From Caprimulgus europaeus (taxonomy: Eukaryota > Chordata > Aves > Caprimulgiformes > Caprimulgidae), in the NCBI GenBank assembly GCA_907165065.1, contig OU015532.1:40216839-40280838 (forward strand): DNA of 64,000 bases. Direction: 5' to 3'. Positions 36,601 to 48,370 of the stretch are shown in pieces. The notes below the pieces were generated by a model. It saw only the letters and a program-made list of their open reading frames with translations. It was not told the origin of the DNA and did no database searches. Within the stretch, counting starts at the first letter, position 1. The number at the start of each line of letters is the position of its first letter. A program made the translations under genes and the position numbers.

Positions 36601-37841
36601 TTGCTATGAACTGGATAGCTGTTTAAACACCTACAAAACTTGGAGATGCTATCCCATCTTTGGTCAATACTTATTTTGCTCATTGACTTTTGCTTGAAAT
36701 GTGAGCTTATAAAATGTGTTTTCCTTTCTACTCCTCAGTGGGAGCATTGTTCCCACTTCCATTTATATATTAATTTTCAGTTATAATTTTCAACAAATTC
36801 TAGGATTTGGTGGATGTTCATTTACCGACTAACCAAACCTATGAGTTTTCCATCTCTTGGGAATGAATACTTACAAAGTCTGTGCATCTTCCTATCTATC
36901 CCCCCTTTTGATTTTTTCTTTCTTTTTCTCTCTTCTCTTTTCTGTCAATAATTTGATTTCTAACTCTCCAAAAAATTTTTTGGAGCAACTAAGTCAGAAA
37001 CATTATTCAGAACTTCTGAGTCATACAGAAATAAATAAATAACCCCAACAGCCTGATGTCTAGGCAAAGATGTTCCAATGAACATATTTGAAACTGAGGA
37101 GTCTGTGCTTCGCAGGATGAATCATCTATTCCCATACACATTTATGTGAAGAAAATAACAGCAGAGTTCAGAAGGTCTTACACATTGCCAGTCATGTCAC
37201 CCTTCTCCACCAGCAGATAGATGCATTTGTTTGTGTAAAGGTATGGTTTTTAATTTTTAAAGATTCCTTGAAGAAACATTAGCTCATTCCTCTCAGACAA
37301 AAAACACTGATGAAAATTCTCACATCTCCCTTATCCCACAAGGCAGAAGATTTCCAGGAAAGCAAACTTATTTTTCCATGATTACCCATTATGAAGCCTA
37401 TGAAAGCAAAAGTTGAAGCACTAGAAAGTTGTGTTCCATCTATAGACAATTCTGGAAGTTCTGATCTAGTTCTTCAAACAAGAAAGAGACATTAGGAGTT
37501 TATATGTGGGTATATTCTCATTCTCTGTTCTTTTTAAAATAAAAAACTGTAAAAGTTAGAGCTGTGTCCAGTTGTGTTCACAAATAGTCTGCTCTCACTT
37601 TGGTCTTTATAGGCTTGTTTCTATATTTTTTAAATTCAGACCAGTTCTATTTCTACAAATCATTCATTAGGTGATTTAATACTTATTATTAAATACTGAA
37701 GCTATATTAGACATGTAAGAACATATTTACAGGACTGGGAAATATTTTTCATACTGTCAAACTGATCAGCAAACTGTATTGCCATGCATATGCAATTTAC
37801 CAGCACAGCTAAATTTTTATCTCTCTTTTTTTTGTTCACAG

Positions 37842-37882
37842 CTTTCCATAGCAACTACTTGGCTACAGTAAAGCTTGGTCAG
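37842..37882 (+). other. Candidate 41-nt micro-exon / X-box-like element
   Basis: A long pyrimidine tract (TCTCTCTTTTTTTTGTTCACAG) precedes it and a strong donor (CAG|GTAAGC) follows it. The segment begins CTTTCCATAGCAAC, close to the RFX X-box (GTTNCCATRGCAAC). Either it is a small exon of an unknown + strand transcript or a conserved regulatory site; no protein match is recognised in any frame. Confidence 0.25.
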
Positions 37883-37890
37883 GTAAGCCT

Positions 37891-37950
37891 TTGGAATTTT
37901 GAATAATTTTTGGAATTTCAAGTAACTTTTGGAATTTTTAATAACTTTTG
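37891..37950. repeat. Tandem repeat, three copies of a ~20-bp unit
   Basis: Units TTGGAATTTTGAATAATTTT, TGGAATTTCAAGTAACTTT and TGGAATTTTTAATAACTTTT lie end to end, starting eight bases after the candidate donor at 37883. Confidence 0.75.
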
Positions 37951-40900
37951 ACAGAACTCCTGCTCTCCAGCTTCAGAGTTCTGGTCTGCAGTACCTTTGT
38001 CTCCTTGCAGTCTACAGCCAAGTCAAACACTTTTAGGATTAAACTACGACAAGACAGTCTGCTTTACTGATTTACTTTGCACCACCTGAGATATTTAAAA
38101 GTCTTCAGAACAAATGCTGAGGTGTCCATTTGCAGTGGTTTACAACTGTTGATTAACTTTGCTAAGTAACTTAATTTTCCCTCCATTTTGGAAGTAAGAG
38201 ACTAAAGTTTCTGGTGATACAATCATTCTGACTTCAGAAAAGTTGAACCAGCAGACAGTTGCTTCCAGTATTTGTTCTTCTCCATCCCAAGGTGAAATTC
38301 ACCTCTTGGTAAGATCTGAACCTTTGTTGATGCAAATAATGACTTTCCCCTTGCTGTAATTTTAATAATTTATTTATAAAAGTAACACTTTTGGTATAAC
38401 TTATGATTAAAATGTTAACTTAATTTCAGTGTGTTTCTCAGGAATAATGAAAGCAATGTAATAGTTTTAAGACAAAATACTTAGATATGCTGTTTATATG
38501 CACAGACAAGTAAAATGTACATACAAGAATTCAACTTCCAGAGAATATTCATAGTAGGAATAGACTCAGAGATCTGCAGCATATTGAAGTTAGAAGATCC
38601 TTTTTTTTTCCTTTTCTTTCTACATAAGTACTACTAAACTAATATTACTAGATTAATTCACAGCCACATCAGTGTTGAATGTTCCTCTGTGCTGGACTAC
38701 AAAGCTTGCCATATGCTTGCAAGAGCTTTCTGGTTTTACAGGAGGGCCTAGGATGCTCATTATTATTTCATGCTGATACAGAGGTGGCTCTTCACTCACA
38801 TGTTTGATGTATTGATTCAAAGGCTGCATGACAGGCTCACAGACAAAAAACTGTTACATCAGAACACATGAAACACCCTCCATGGTCTGACCAGTCATCC
38901 ACCTGGCCCTCGAGTCTGTATCTAACAGTAGCAAGAGGAGATACTATTTAGAGACACTTTTTACAGTTAATCCCTCTTTTACTTCCCCTGAATCCAAAAC
39001 TATTAATGGGATGTTATGGAATACCAGATAATTATTACACAAAGCCAGATATGGCAACAAAATACAACTGGTCAAAAGATAAGAACACTGCAAAAAGCAG
39101 CACATTTTTACATTGACACAGCCAATTAGAACTGAAAAAGCAAAACCTGAATAAAGGGCATAGGACAGTTTTCGGCTCAGGGTAATGTTTTCCAGGTCCA
39201 ATCAACATTAAGCACCTAAGCTTAATTAGATATACTAACACACACAAAAAAAGACAGAGTAGCTTGATTCCATAGTTACATAGAGATGATTTTTTTGTGT
39301 GTGTGGTGAAGAGATTCTGCAAGTTTGCACTGACAGAGTAAACGCTGGAATCTGTTATATTTACCATCATCTTTGAACCAAAATAGTAGAACAGAAAGCC
39401 TTGAGGAACCTCTTAGTATATTTCTAGAGCAGTGAATTAAAACAGATCAGATCTTTTCTATAAAGACCTCCTGCACTTAAGAGGAAATAGATTTTCCTTT
39501 TGAGAAGACTCCGTTTTAGTTTATTTTTCCCTGCTTGACTTTTATTTGAACCATCCAGGTTTTATCTACTTATGAAGAGTCCATGGTAAGTTGAAAACTA
39601 GCAGATCACTAGAACTTCAAAACTAACTGATGATGAAGGGAAAGAGGCTTTTTAAAGCTTGCAGCATGCATGCTGACTGACAGTATGCTAAGGAGACGTA
39701 TTCATGATGTGATTTCCATTATATTGTGCATGACAATGCGGTTATATTAGATAATGAATTGACTTGTGAAGTTATAAAGTGATGGGAGAAACTACATCCC
39801 TTGGATTAGCAATGCTAAACAGGTAAACAGACAAACCAGATAAACCAGTTTGTTAAGGCCTTTCCATTCTCTTTAATTGAACCTGAACATTTTCCTCAAA
39901 AATTGTAACCTCCGGCAATATGTCAATTATTTAGGAAACAATAAAGTATTCTTCACAGATGGATTCATATTCATGAGCTCCCCATTACACCTAACACACA
40001 GTAAGTTTTGTTGGCATTAGTTAAAATAAGAGGTGGTTAGAGCACTAATCTACCCTCGACTGTAATTTGGGAAAAAAAGTACTGTCTAGTTTAGAGGGAA
40101 GAACATGAAAAAATTATTTGATTAGTGCATGAGGAGGCATAAGGCGCAGAATAATATCCCAGCATAATTGTCACCTTTGCAATGCCATTAAGAGAGGTTT
40201 GGAAGAATATGCAGCTCCAGTAGAATATTCTCCGTCTGATAAACTGTAAATGTCTATCAAAGGTAAGCAAAATCCCTAACTCCATTTTGCAATTGGGGAA
40301 AAGATGTACTATTGGAAAACAAAACAAAACAAAACGCAACCCTCCCCACCTATTTCAATTAAGGCTGATTCATTTCCATTCACAAAAAGAACATTTCTTC
40401 ATAATATCATATCAGCTTTCTTATTAACAGCTTCAGTTGTTAGTTAGGACACGTTACACACACGCACACGATCTCTTCATACAGAGGAATATATCCTCAT
40501 TACCAGTGCTGTATCCACACCACTGTCGCTGGTGGCCCACTGCTTGAGGTAGTTCACTTTATGAATGAAGAAGCAGCTGACTGAAGCTGACACTGAGCAA
40601 GTCACAACTGTTTGGACTCACTGCTTAGGTTAGGCTCATGGCTCCCACTGCCAGTTAACTCATTTGTAAACTACAAGTGCTAAGATCTCACTACCCATAA
40701 AGCAGCAGTAGGAGATAGTGTTTTCCACCCTTGCTCTTTAACTATGACCTCCTTGTGATGAATGAAGACAGGGCTTAAATTATTCACGCTATCAGCATCT
40801 TACCTGCCTGGCAGTAGGGAAATAAAAGCTTTCTTGGGTTTTTTTTAAGGAAAATTCACATGAGGGGAAGACTGCAGTGTGTTTGCATGCTTCATACAAG

Positions 40901-41342
40901 CTGCTGCGAGCCCAGTAAATCTGTCCTTCCTCTTTCCCACAGAGCAGGTCTCTCCTAGCTGCCTGTCTGCCAGACGGACCCAGCCTCTGGGTTGACACTG
41001 TGGCCTACAAAAGTGTCCCATCTGCTGCTGTGCGATGGCAGGCTGGCATCCACCAAAGAGCACCTGCTCCGTTGCCTCATGGGCCCGGGGAGTCCTGCCT
41101 GCACTAAGGAGTCATCTGCGAGAGGAGAAATCTCTTCAAGGGGTGTACTGGCCCAGGCGTGGGATACACCAACTGTTTCCTAGTGCCGTGGCATGGAGCC
41201 CACAGGTGACAGCCCTGCTGTGTCATAAGGGCAGCGTTTGCCCTCACAGGTGACAGGAGTCTCTGAGGTGACCCTGAGAGGATGCGAGGGGCAGGACTCT
41301 CCTTCCTGGCACGGTCACCCCCCTTCCCTGCCCAAGCCTCTT

Positions 41343-42640
41343 AGAATCACAGAATCGCCTGGTTGGAAAAGACCTTTGAGATCATCGAGTCCACCTGTAC
41401 CTGTCCACTACTAAACCATATCTCTGAGCACCCCATCTACCCATCTTTTAAATACCTCCAGGGATGGTGACTCAACCACCTCCCTGGGCAGCTCATTCCA
41501 GTGCCTGAGAACCCTTTCAGTGAAGAAGTATTTCCTGACATCCAATCTGTACCTCTCTTAGTGCAACTTGAGGCCATTGCCTCTTGTTCTATCACCAGTT
41601 ACCTGGGAGAAAAGACACAGACCCGCCTTGCTACACCCTCCTTTCAGGTAGTTATAGGCAGTGATAAGGTCAACCCTCAGCATCTTCTCTAAACAACCCC
41701 AGTTCCCTCAGCCGCTCCCCATAAGACTTGCTCTCCAGCCCCTTCCCCAGCTCCGTTGCCCTTCTTCACACACACTCCAGCACCTCCATGTACTTCTTGT
41801 AATGGGGGGCCCAAAACTGGACACAGTATTCAAGGTGCGGCCTCACCAGTGCTGAGTACAGGAGAAGGATGACTTCCCTGGTTCCGCTGGCCACACTGTT
41901 TCTGATACAAGCCAGGATGCCATTGGCCTTCTTGGCCATCCATGCACACTGCTGGCTCATGTTCAGCTGGCTGTCAACCAACACCCCCAGGTCCTTTTCC
42001 ACCAGGCAGCTCTCCAGCCACTCCTCCCCAAGTCTGTAATGTTTCATGGGGTTGTTGTGACCCAAGGGCAGCACCTGGTACTCGGTTTTGTTGAACCTCA
42101 TACAGTTGGTTGCCGCTCATCGATCCAGCCTGTCCAGGTCCCTCTGTAGAGCCTTCCTACCCTCAAGCAGATCAACACTACCACCCAGCTTGGTGTCATC
42201 TGCGAATTTACTGAGGGTACTCTCAATCCCTTCATCCATATCATTGATAAAGATGTTAAACAGGACTGGCCCCAACACTGATCCCTGGGGAATGTCACTT
42301 GTGACTGGCCTCCAGCTGGATTTAACTCCATTCACCACAACTCTTGGGCCTGATCATCCAGACAGTTTTTTACCCAGCAGAGAGTGTGCCTGTCCAGGCC
42401 GTTGGCAGCCAGTTTCTCAAACAGAATGCTGTGGGCTCTAAAGGCTCTACCGAAGCCCAGGTAGACAACATGCACAGCCTTTCTCTGGTCCACCAAGCGG
42501 GTCACCTTGTCATAGAAGGAGATCAGGTTGGTCAGGCACGACCTGCCCTTCATGAACCCATGCTGTCTGGGTCTGATCACCAGGTTGGCCTGTGTGTGCT
42601 GTGTGATAGCACTCGGGATGATCTGCGCCATCTCCTTTTT
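41343..42640 (-). mobile_element. CR1 LINE with decayed reverse transcriptase (1.3 kb)
   Basis: Minus orientation, 3' end at low coordinates (AGAATCACAGAATCGCCTGG). Reading leftward on the minus strand, pieces of the CR1 pol are clear: [40 protein letters not shown], the catalytic [15 protein letters not shown] motif (FADD at about 42200), then [20 protein letters not shown] and [20 protein letters not shown]. Frameshifts separate them (for example between DDQAQELW and the VNGVKSSW block), so it is inactive. The 5' end runs straight into the CpG island. Confidence 0.95.
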
Positions 42641-43199
42641 CCTCATCCCACTCGCCTCACCGCGGCACAGCGGAGACAGCGCAGCGGCCCGTGCCCAGGC
42701 AGGCCCCGGGCAACCCCCAAGTGCGGGCAGCTTCGCCGGCGAGGCCTGGGGAGGGCCGAGCCCGGGCTGCTGAAACGGAGGCCAGTACCGCAGCGAGGAA
42801 GCAGCTCCTCCCCACACCAGAGCGGGCGCTGCAGCGCGGAGCGGCCCTGTAGCGGCGAGCGCCGCGGGACAGCCCGGATCCCCGTCACGGGCGCTGCCCG
42901 CCGCCCCCTCACAACCTCGGCGGGAAACGGCTGGTGGCGGCCCTGGCCGGCCAGCCGCCACCACCGCGCTGAGGTACTACGGTGCCCAGCGCGCACCTCG
43001 GCCCCGAGGCTGCGCGCAGGGGCTCTGGCTGTGCCTGGCAGCGGCGCTCGCCAGCTCCCAACCCGCCCCGCACACAGCGCTGCTTCCAGGTACGCCCGCC
43101 TCCGGTGTCCTAATTGATAGCGCTGGCAGCCAATCGCCCGGGAGGAATCTCCGCGGCTGCCCAATCACCGCGCCGGAAAAAAGGATGCGGGCGGTGCCC

Positions 43200-43598
43200 T
43201 GGAGGACAGCGGGTTCCGTGGCACCGCGGCTGAGAAAGGGCGAGTGCGGAGGAGGTGGTGCGGGCGAGCGCGGCCGAGATTGCTGCAGGGATGGAGGCGG
43301 CCGTGAGGGGGTTAACTCCTCTGAGGCGGGCTGCGGGCCCCTCCAGAGGCCCCTGAGCGCCCCTCCGCGCTGCGCCCAGCCGTTACCCCTCCCCGCGGGC
43401 GGGCCGGCGCCGTCCCAGCTCTGCAGTCGCCATAGAGACCGCGCCGCACGCCATGGGGCGGAGGCTGGGCCGGGGGGCGCCGCTCTAGCCGCGCCCCCGC
43501 CCCACAGAACATACCCCCGCGGCGGCCGGGGGCACCGAGCTTCGCACGGACTCGGCGTGCTGCCCCGAGGAGCCGCCGCCGCCTCGGCCCCGTTCCAG
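43200..43598 (+). other. Candidate non-coding first exon ending in a consensus donor
   Basis: From the CCAAT/ETS cluster to CCGTTCCAG|GTGAGGAG at 43598/43599, a near-perfect donor. ATGs at about 43291 and 43452 open frames that stop after 21 and 11 codons, so this would be 5' UTR. An X-box-like GTCGCCATAGAGAC lies at about 43426. Start is approximate. Confidence 0.4.
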
Positions 43599-43863
43599 GT
43601 GAGGAGACGCGGTGCTGCGCGGCGACCGTCGCTGTTACCCCTGCGCGTCCCGGCAGCCGGGCGGAGCTGTCCCCGGGGGGCGCTGGGGCCGCCTCAGCGG
43701 GGCGCGGCCCTCGGGCTCCGGTGGCCGAACCTCCGCCGCCGGCCTGGCCGCAGCGGTTGCTGCGTGGGAGCCGCGTCGCGGTTCCTCTCCCCGCGGAAGA
43801 GGGAGTTTGCCGGGCGCGGGAGCTCCAGGAGGCCGCGGCCCGCCCTGAGAGGGGCTTATTGCA

Positions 43864-43881
43864 GGGGGGGGGCGGGGGGAG
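43864..43881 (+). other. G-rich run, possible G-quadruplex
   Basis: GGGGGGGGCGGGGGGAGAGG-type sequence in the 3' half of the CpG island, on the presumed sense strand downstream of the candidate donor. Confidence 0.4.
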
Positions 43882-44311
43882 AGGTGCGCCGTGGACACGG
43901 GGCGATCCTTTCCGTGGAGTTCAGGTCGGCAGGTCCGGCGGGCTCCGGCAGCAGGCATCGCCGCCCCGGCCTCTACGGAGAATTCAAATTTATAGGCACG
44001 AGATGTTTTTTGTCCCTCCCCCTTGCCGCACGGATGCAAACGGTACCGGTATTTACGTGTTGTGGTGGCGAACAGCCCTGGTTTCGGACTGCCAGCTCCG
44101 AATTGTGGCGTGCGTGGAACAGATGCGTTTGTGGGCAAGGCGGGATGGGAATCGGTCTGTCTGTCGTCTGGCGCTTTAAGTGCTGGAGCCATTAACAGCA
44201 GTTGCATCAATACATGAATACAGATATGCCTGCCTAGGCCGCAGATGCACTCACTACAGTGATAATAGTAAATTAGATTTTAAAAACGTTATTATTCATA
44301 TTTCGAGCTTT

Positions 44312-44330
44312 AAAAAAAAAAAAAAAAAAA
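44312..44330. repeat. Poly-A run (19 A)
   Basis: Uninterrupted A run just downstream of the CpG island; no retrocopy is visible on its 5' side. Confidence 0.8.
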
Positions 44331-46606
44331 GAAGTGAGGAAATACCTTGTTTCTAAGTCTATAGCTGATCTCTGGCGCTGCAACTGCATCCTTGTACTTC
44401 TGCTGTCACTCCAGAGCAAAAGCAATGAGAAGACAAAGATCGGTACAAGGTTTCTAACCTCTGCTGTGAGCCAGAGCAGTTGAGAACAACTGCTGGTGTG
44501 AATGTGGATGTATTTGCAAATATTTATAGTATTAATATATTATCCTGAAGATGGGGTGGGGGGGGAGATGAACACAAAGGAAAGACCCCTGACTATAGCA
44601 TAGCCTTCTACTGTATTTATAGTTAAGCTGGAAAGGACTATAGAAAATGAGTTATAAAATAGGTTGTAATGGCTTTCTTAGTTAGACTGTATGTGCAGAA
44701 CAAGTTGAACTTCAGATTAAATGTTCAGAATTAGTAACTTATATTGACAGGAAGGTTGAGAGCCCTAAAAGAAAACATACCCTATTTATTTTAAAATCAC
44801 GTTAGCCTTAAAGTGAGTGATTAGTTTCCATGTTTTGGTTCTGGAAAAGACAGTAGAGTTTGTCTTTTCCAGTCTATATTCTGCACAGTTAATGCCATGC
44901 CTCTGTTGAACACATGCTGTGCTTGTCAGTATGTTAGTTCCTTCTAGCTGTTTTATCTGAGAAAACAAAAGATTAGAGCTTATTTTGGTGTTCTTTGATT
45001 TTTGGAAATATTTTTCAGGGTCTTAATGATGTGAACTCATGGTATAAAGGTATCCAAAGTTTTTATTCTGTGTTAAATTGCACAGAATACTTTATTGATG
45101 ATGATTCCTTTGGTTTATAGTGCAAATTACATTTAGCAAAGTATTAAAACTTTCTTAACTTGTTAAACCAGAAGTGTGCTTATTAACATTTGTTTGGCTT
45201 GTCAAAAATTATGTATAGGAAAGTTTGACTACAGCAGTATGTATATTCATTGGTCAAAAGTTATTTTGAAAATAGTGCATCAAGATATCATAGTTTAAAA
45301 TATGTGAAGATGGAACCAATTATCTCTGACAAATACTTTGATAGATTTCTGATGTACCTGTCATTATGCTCTTGAAGTTCAGCATCTTTTTAAACTTCCT
45401 ACTTTGGAAATGATGGGCTTAGAATGAGAAGGGCAAATGGGGTGCCTGGAATATCGTGATATTGGCTAGGTGTGGTGTAGTTTACTGTACTGCTGCTGCA
45501 TGCTGCAGGCTCTTACCTCTAACATCACAAATCCCAGAGAGGTTTTTCCAATGTGACTGATTAAATCAAGAAAGATTTTTGAGTATGACAAAAGAGAGGG
45601 GTGAGTGGAGTTTTCCCTGTTTGAAATGGATTTCTAAATGATCAGCTTCTACCACTTCTAGATGTATGTGTACAGAAGGTTAAACATATTACTATATCCT
45701 GTGTTTTCTGCAGTAGGTAAGACTTGTGTATCTAGTGGGAATTAATTGATACTCCACAACAGGAGACTGACAGTTTCTGTGTATTCCTGTGTGTTACATT
45801 GTCTCTTCCTCCTACTCTGGGAAAGCGCTACACAAAGCCTTTGTGTTTGGCTAGAGGGGAGGAGAAACAGCTGCCTTTTCAGTTTAAGACACCAGGATTC
45901 GCAGTGGTCTCAGAGGGATGTGTTGCTGTATGTGGACCAGCCACTGTCCTTCCTCCCTTATTCTAGCTGTGAAATCCCTCTCTCCTGAGCTTCGTTTGAC
46001 TGATCTCCCAGAGCAGTGTGTTGTGCCGTGGATCTAGCAGATCAGGCTGATGGGCCAATTGTTAAAGTATAGATGGGCAAGAATCAAAACATGTAAATTG
46101 ACTAAATGCAAGGTGTACATTAAGGAATCCAAGAGCTACAGATCATGTGGTGTTTAAAAATTACTTAGTGTCAACTCGATTTTTTGTCTATGATTGAGAT
46201 GGAAGAAACATGTTCAAAAACTTAATCTTATATTTGTTTTTCTTTCATTTAACAGTTTATTTTTTAGGCTACTTACATGGGAATTAAACAGGTTAACTTT
46301 AAGAAGAGGAAATAAAACAATTTCAGTTGGATGACAGGGTACAACTAAATGGAGCAATTCCATTTTTCTGCTTTCCATGCATTGGGTGCTTTAATGATTG
46401 TACTGTGTTGTGTGTCACACAGTGGTAGAATGAAAGTTAACTTCCCTCTCTTTGTTGGAAACACTGAATACTATATAACGTAGCTTTTAGTAAGTGTATG
46501 TTGTATGTTCTTTCAAAACTACTTATTTGAAAATATAATCCAATGTTTTACTTATCCTTTACAACTGTATTATATTTATTAAAATTTTAAAAATTTTAAA
46601 GTTGAA

Positions 46607-46607
46607 T

Positions 46608-46647
<40 letters not shown>

Positions 46648-46649
46648 TC
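46607..46649. repeat. (CTTT)n microsatellite
   Basis: About ten and a half TTCT/CTTT units followed by a C-rich run (CCCCCTCGCCCCCCC). Confidence 0.9.
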
Positions 46650-48125
46650 CCCCTCGCCCCCCCTTCAGTGCTAGGTGCTGAGTAGTGTGCTTCTGGGGGA
46701 ATCTAGTAACTCATTTTTTTTTAAGCTGCTTATGAAATTGAAGTACCAGTCTTGGCAATTTAAATTTATAGTCTATATTTTCTCTGCTAGCTTATAGGTC
46801 ACTGATCTTGAAACCTAAGTAGTGGAAAATTCAAACAATAAAACCTGGCCTTTTGATGCTTCACCTCTTGATCTGGTTGAGTACCTTTTCCCATTTTTGC
46901 GATGTGCAAGTCATTACTTTCTATAACTTATTCTTCAAACTTGTTTTTCAATTAATGGAGACAAATCTTTGAAAACCTTGAGGAATTTTTTTGAGGAGGA
47001 GAAGATTGAATTTGAGAGGGGGGAGGAAAAAGAGGGCAAACTGGGAAACTGAAGAAGTCTTTAGTGTTTTTAACAAAACTGTGTCTTGTAAAGAATTCAA
47101 AGATGTATTCACTGTTATGTTCAGACATGTTTTTATGTGGTTCTTGTGCTGCATGGTTGAGAACAATACTGTGAGGAAAAGCATTGCTCAAATGCTGTTT
47201 CATGCTGTTGCTTTGCTTCTGATGAGATTAATCAATTATTGAGAATTAGGTTATTTGCACTGATGAGGAACTCCATCCAGTAATTCTTCTGTTCAGAGAA
47301 AAAGTATTTTGAGTACAGGAGAAGCTTCTGAGTAGCTGGAAGGGTTGAAGGCTGGCTGAGTTTTCATGGATGAAGTTAACCTGCTTACTGATGGTATTGA
47401 TGAAGAAAGTAATTTTTTCCAATACAAAGGTGTCTGATGTATAAAGAAAGGGTAAAATACACTAAACTTGCTCTGAGAGCTTGTAGATGATGTGAAGTCT
47501 TTTTAATACGAGGCCGTTTTTTATTTCTGGATGTTGCAAAGGGATTTGTTACTTGCTGCAGTGACAAGTTACTGTCTGGAGCTAATGTGGGGAAAAACTG
47601 AAATGATCAAAGTTGGTGTCCTCCCAGTCTACTTAAATGGAAATAATTTATTACATTTTTGATGAACATCTCTCACAACTGAAGTTACACAAAAATTGTA
47701 CGCTGTGTTAATGGACTTATTCCACTGGACATATCCATAGGTAGGAAAGATCTTGCCTTGTAGAGTTTGTGTCTTTTCAGTACTTGGGAATTGTCTTCCA
47801 TCAGCAGCTGCTTATTGATTCTGAAAGAGGGGGTTTGCTCTGCTCTCTGTGACTTCCCATGTCATTCTCAGATGTTTGTTCCTTCTGTCACGCAGTCTCT
47901 CAGGGTATAACGTTTTGTGAGGGCTTTAGCAACATTTATTTGATACGATGTTCTTTAGTAGTGTAGTAAGAATGAGATTGCTTTGTTGTGTGGTGTATCA
48001 GCAGGATGTGTCTTGTTGCAGCTGTTAAATTCACTGCTATAGCAATGCTTCAGATGTCACTTTTCCTGAGCAGTATGGCTTCTGAGCAAATTAAGTATGC
48101 CTGTTTAGCTTCACAGTGCTGAAGT

Positions 48126-48142
48126 AAAAAAAAAAAAAAAAA
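48126..48142. repeat. Poly-A run (17 A) followed by G5
   Basis: Homopolymer run immediately followed by GGGGGTGG. Confidence 0.8.
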
Positions 48143-48312
48143 GGGGGTGGAGGTGATCTATAAATAGAGCATGCTTCTTTTCAGCATCAAACTGATGACT
48201 TTTTAGAATGTATTTGTATTGTTATTTTGCTCTAAATAATATTATGTTATTTACTGTCTTGGAGTAGTTCATCAGTTTCCTGTCTTTCCATTTGTCAGCA
48301 TCCTAAGTTAAA

Positions 48313-48370
48313 TGGAATCATAGAATAGTTTTGATTGGAAAAGACCTTTAAGATTATTGAATCCAACCAG
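48313..48370 (-). repeat. CR1 3'-end fragment
   Basis: GGAATCATAGAATAG, then GATTGGAAAAGACCTTTAAG and ATTGAATCCAACCA: the terminal 58 or so bases of a CR1 in minus orientation. Confidence 0.8.

Larger units (their letters stand above)
27560..42640. other. Gene-poor region upstream of the peripherin-like gene
   Basis: Fifteen kb without a recognisable coding exon. Recognised content: CR1 pieces (32625-33160, 33992-34565, about 36330-36600, 41343-42640), a 20-bp tandem repeat (37891-37950), and a candidate micro-exon (37842-37882). Sequence at 40800-41330 is somewhat richer in GC and has short open frames on both strands but no known product. The rest is AT-rich and looks unique. Confidence 0.65.
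42650..43990. promoter_or_regulatory. CpG island, probable gene promoter
   Basis: Abrupt change from AT-rich or transposon DNA to sequence dense in C, G and CpG for about 1.3 kb, returning to AT-rich DNA after about 43990. Contains CCAAT at 43130-43134 and 43161-43165, and CCGGAA (ETS-like) at 43173-43178, all in plus orientation, which suggests a TATA-less + strand promoter starting near 43200. No other such island exists in the window. The gene it serves is not identified; MYO3B follows UBR3 in human and is a candidate only. Confidence 0.75.

Noticed and set aside
40800..41330. Overlapping short frames and CACAG/GTGAG-like sites suggesting a gene.
   Set aside because: No recognisable protein in any frame and no consistent exon phase; left as unannotated intergenic DNA.
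42332..42964. 210-codon frame on the minus strand.
   Set aside because: Its C-terminal half is CR1 reverse transcriptase and its N-terminal half is chance reading through the CpG island; not a gene fusion.
43185..44195. 336-codon open frame on the plus strand in the CpG island, and overlapping long frames on both strands (42344-43117, 42643-43164, 43635-44210).
   Set aside because: GC-rich DNA has few stop codons; all six frames are long, the translations are Arg/Gly/Pro/Ala-rich without a recognisable domain, and the frame runs through a consensus splice donor at 43598.
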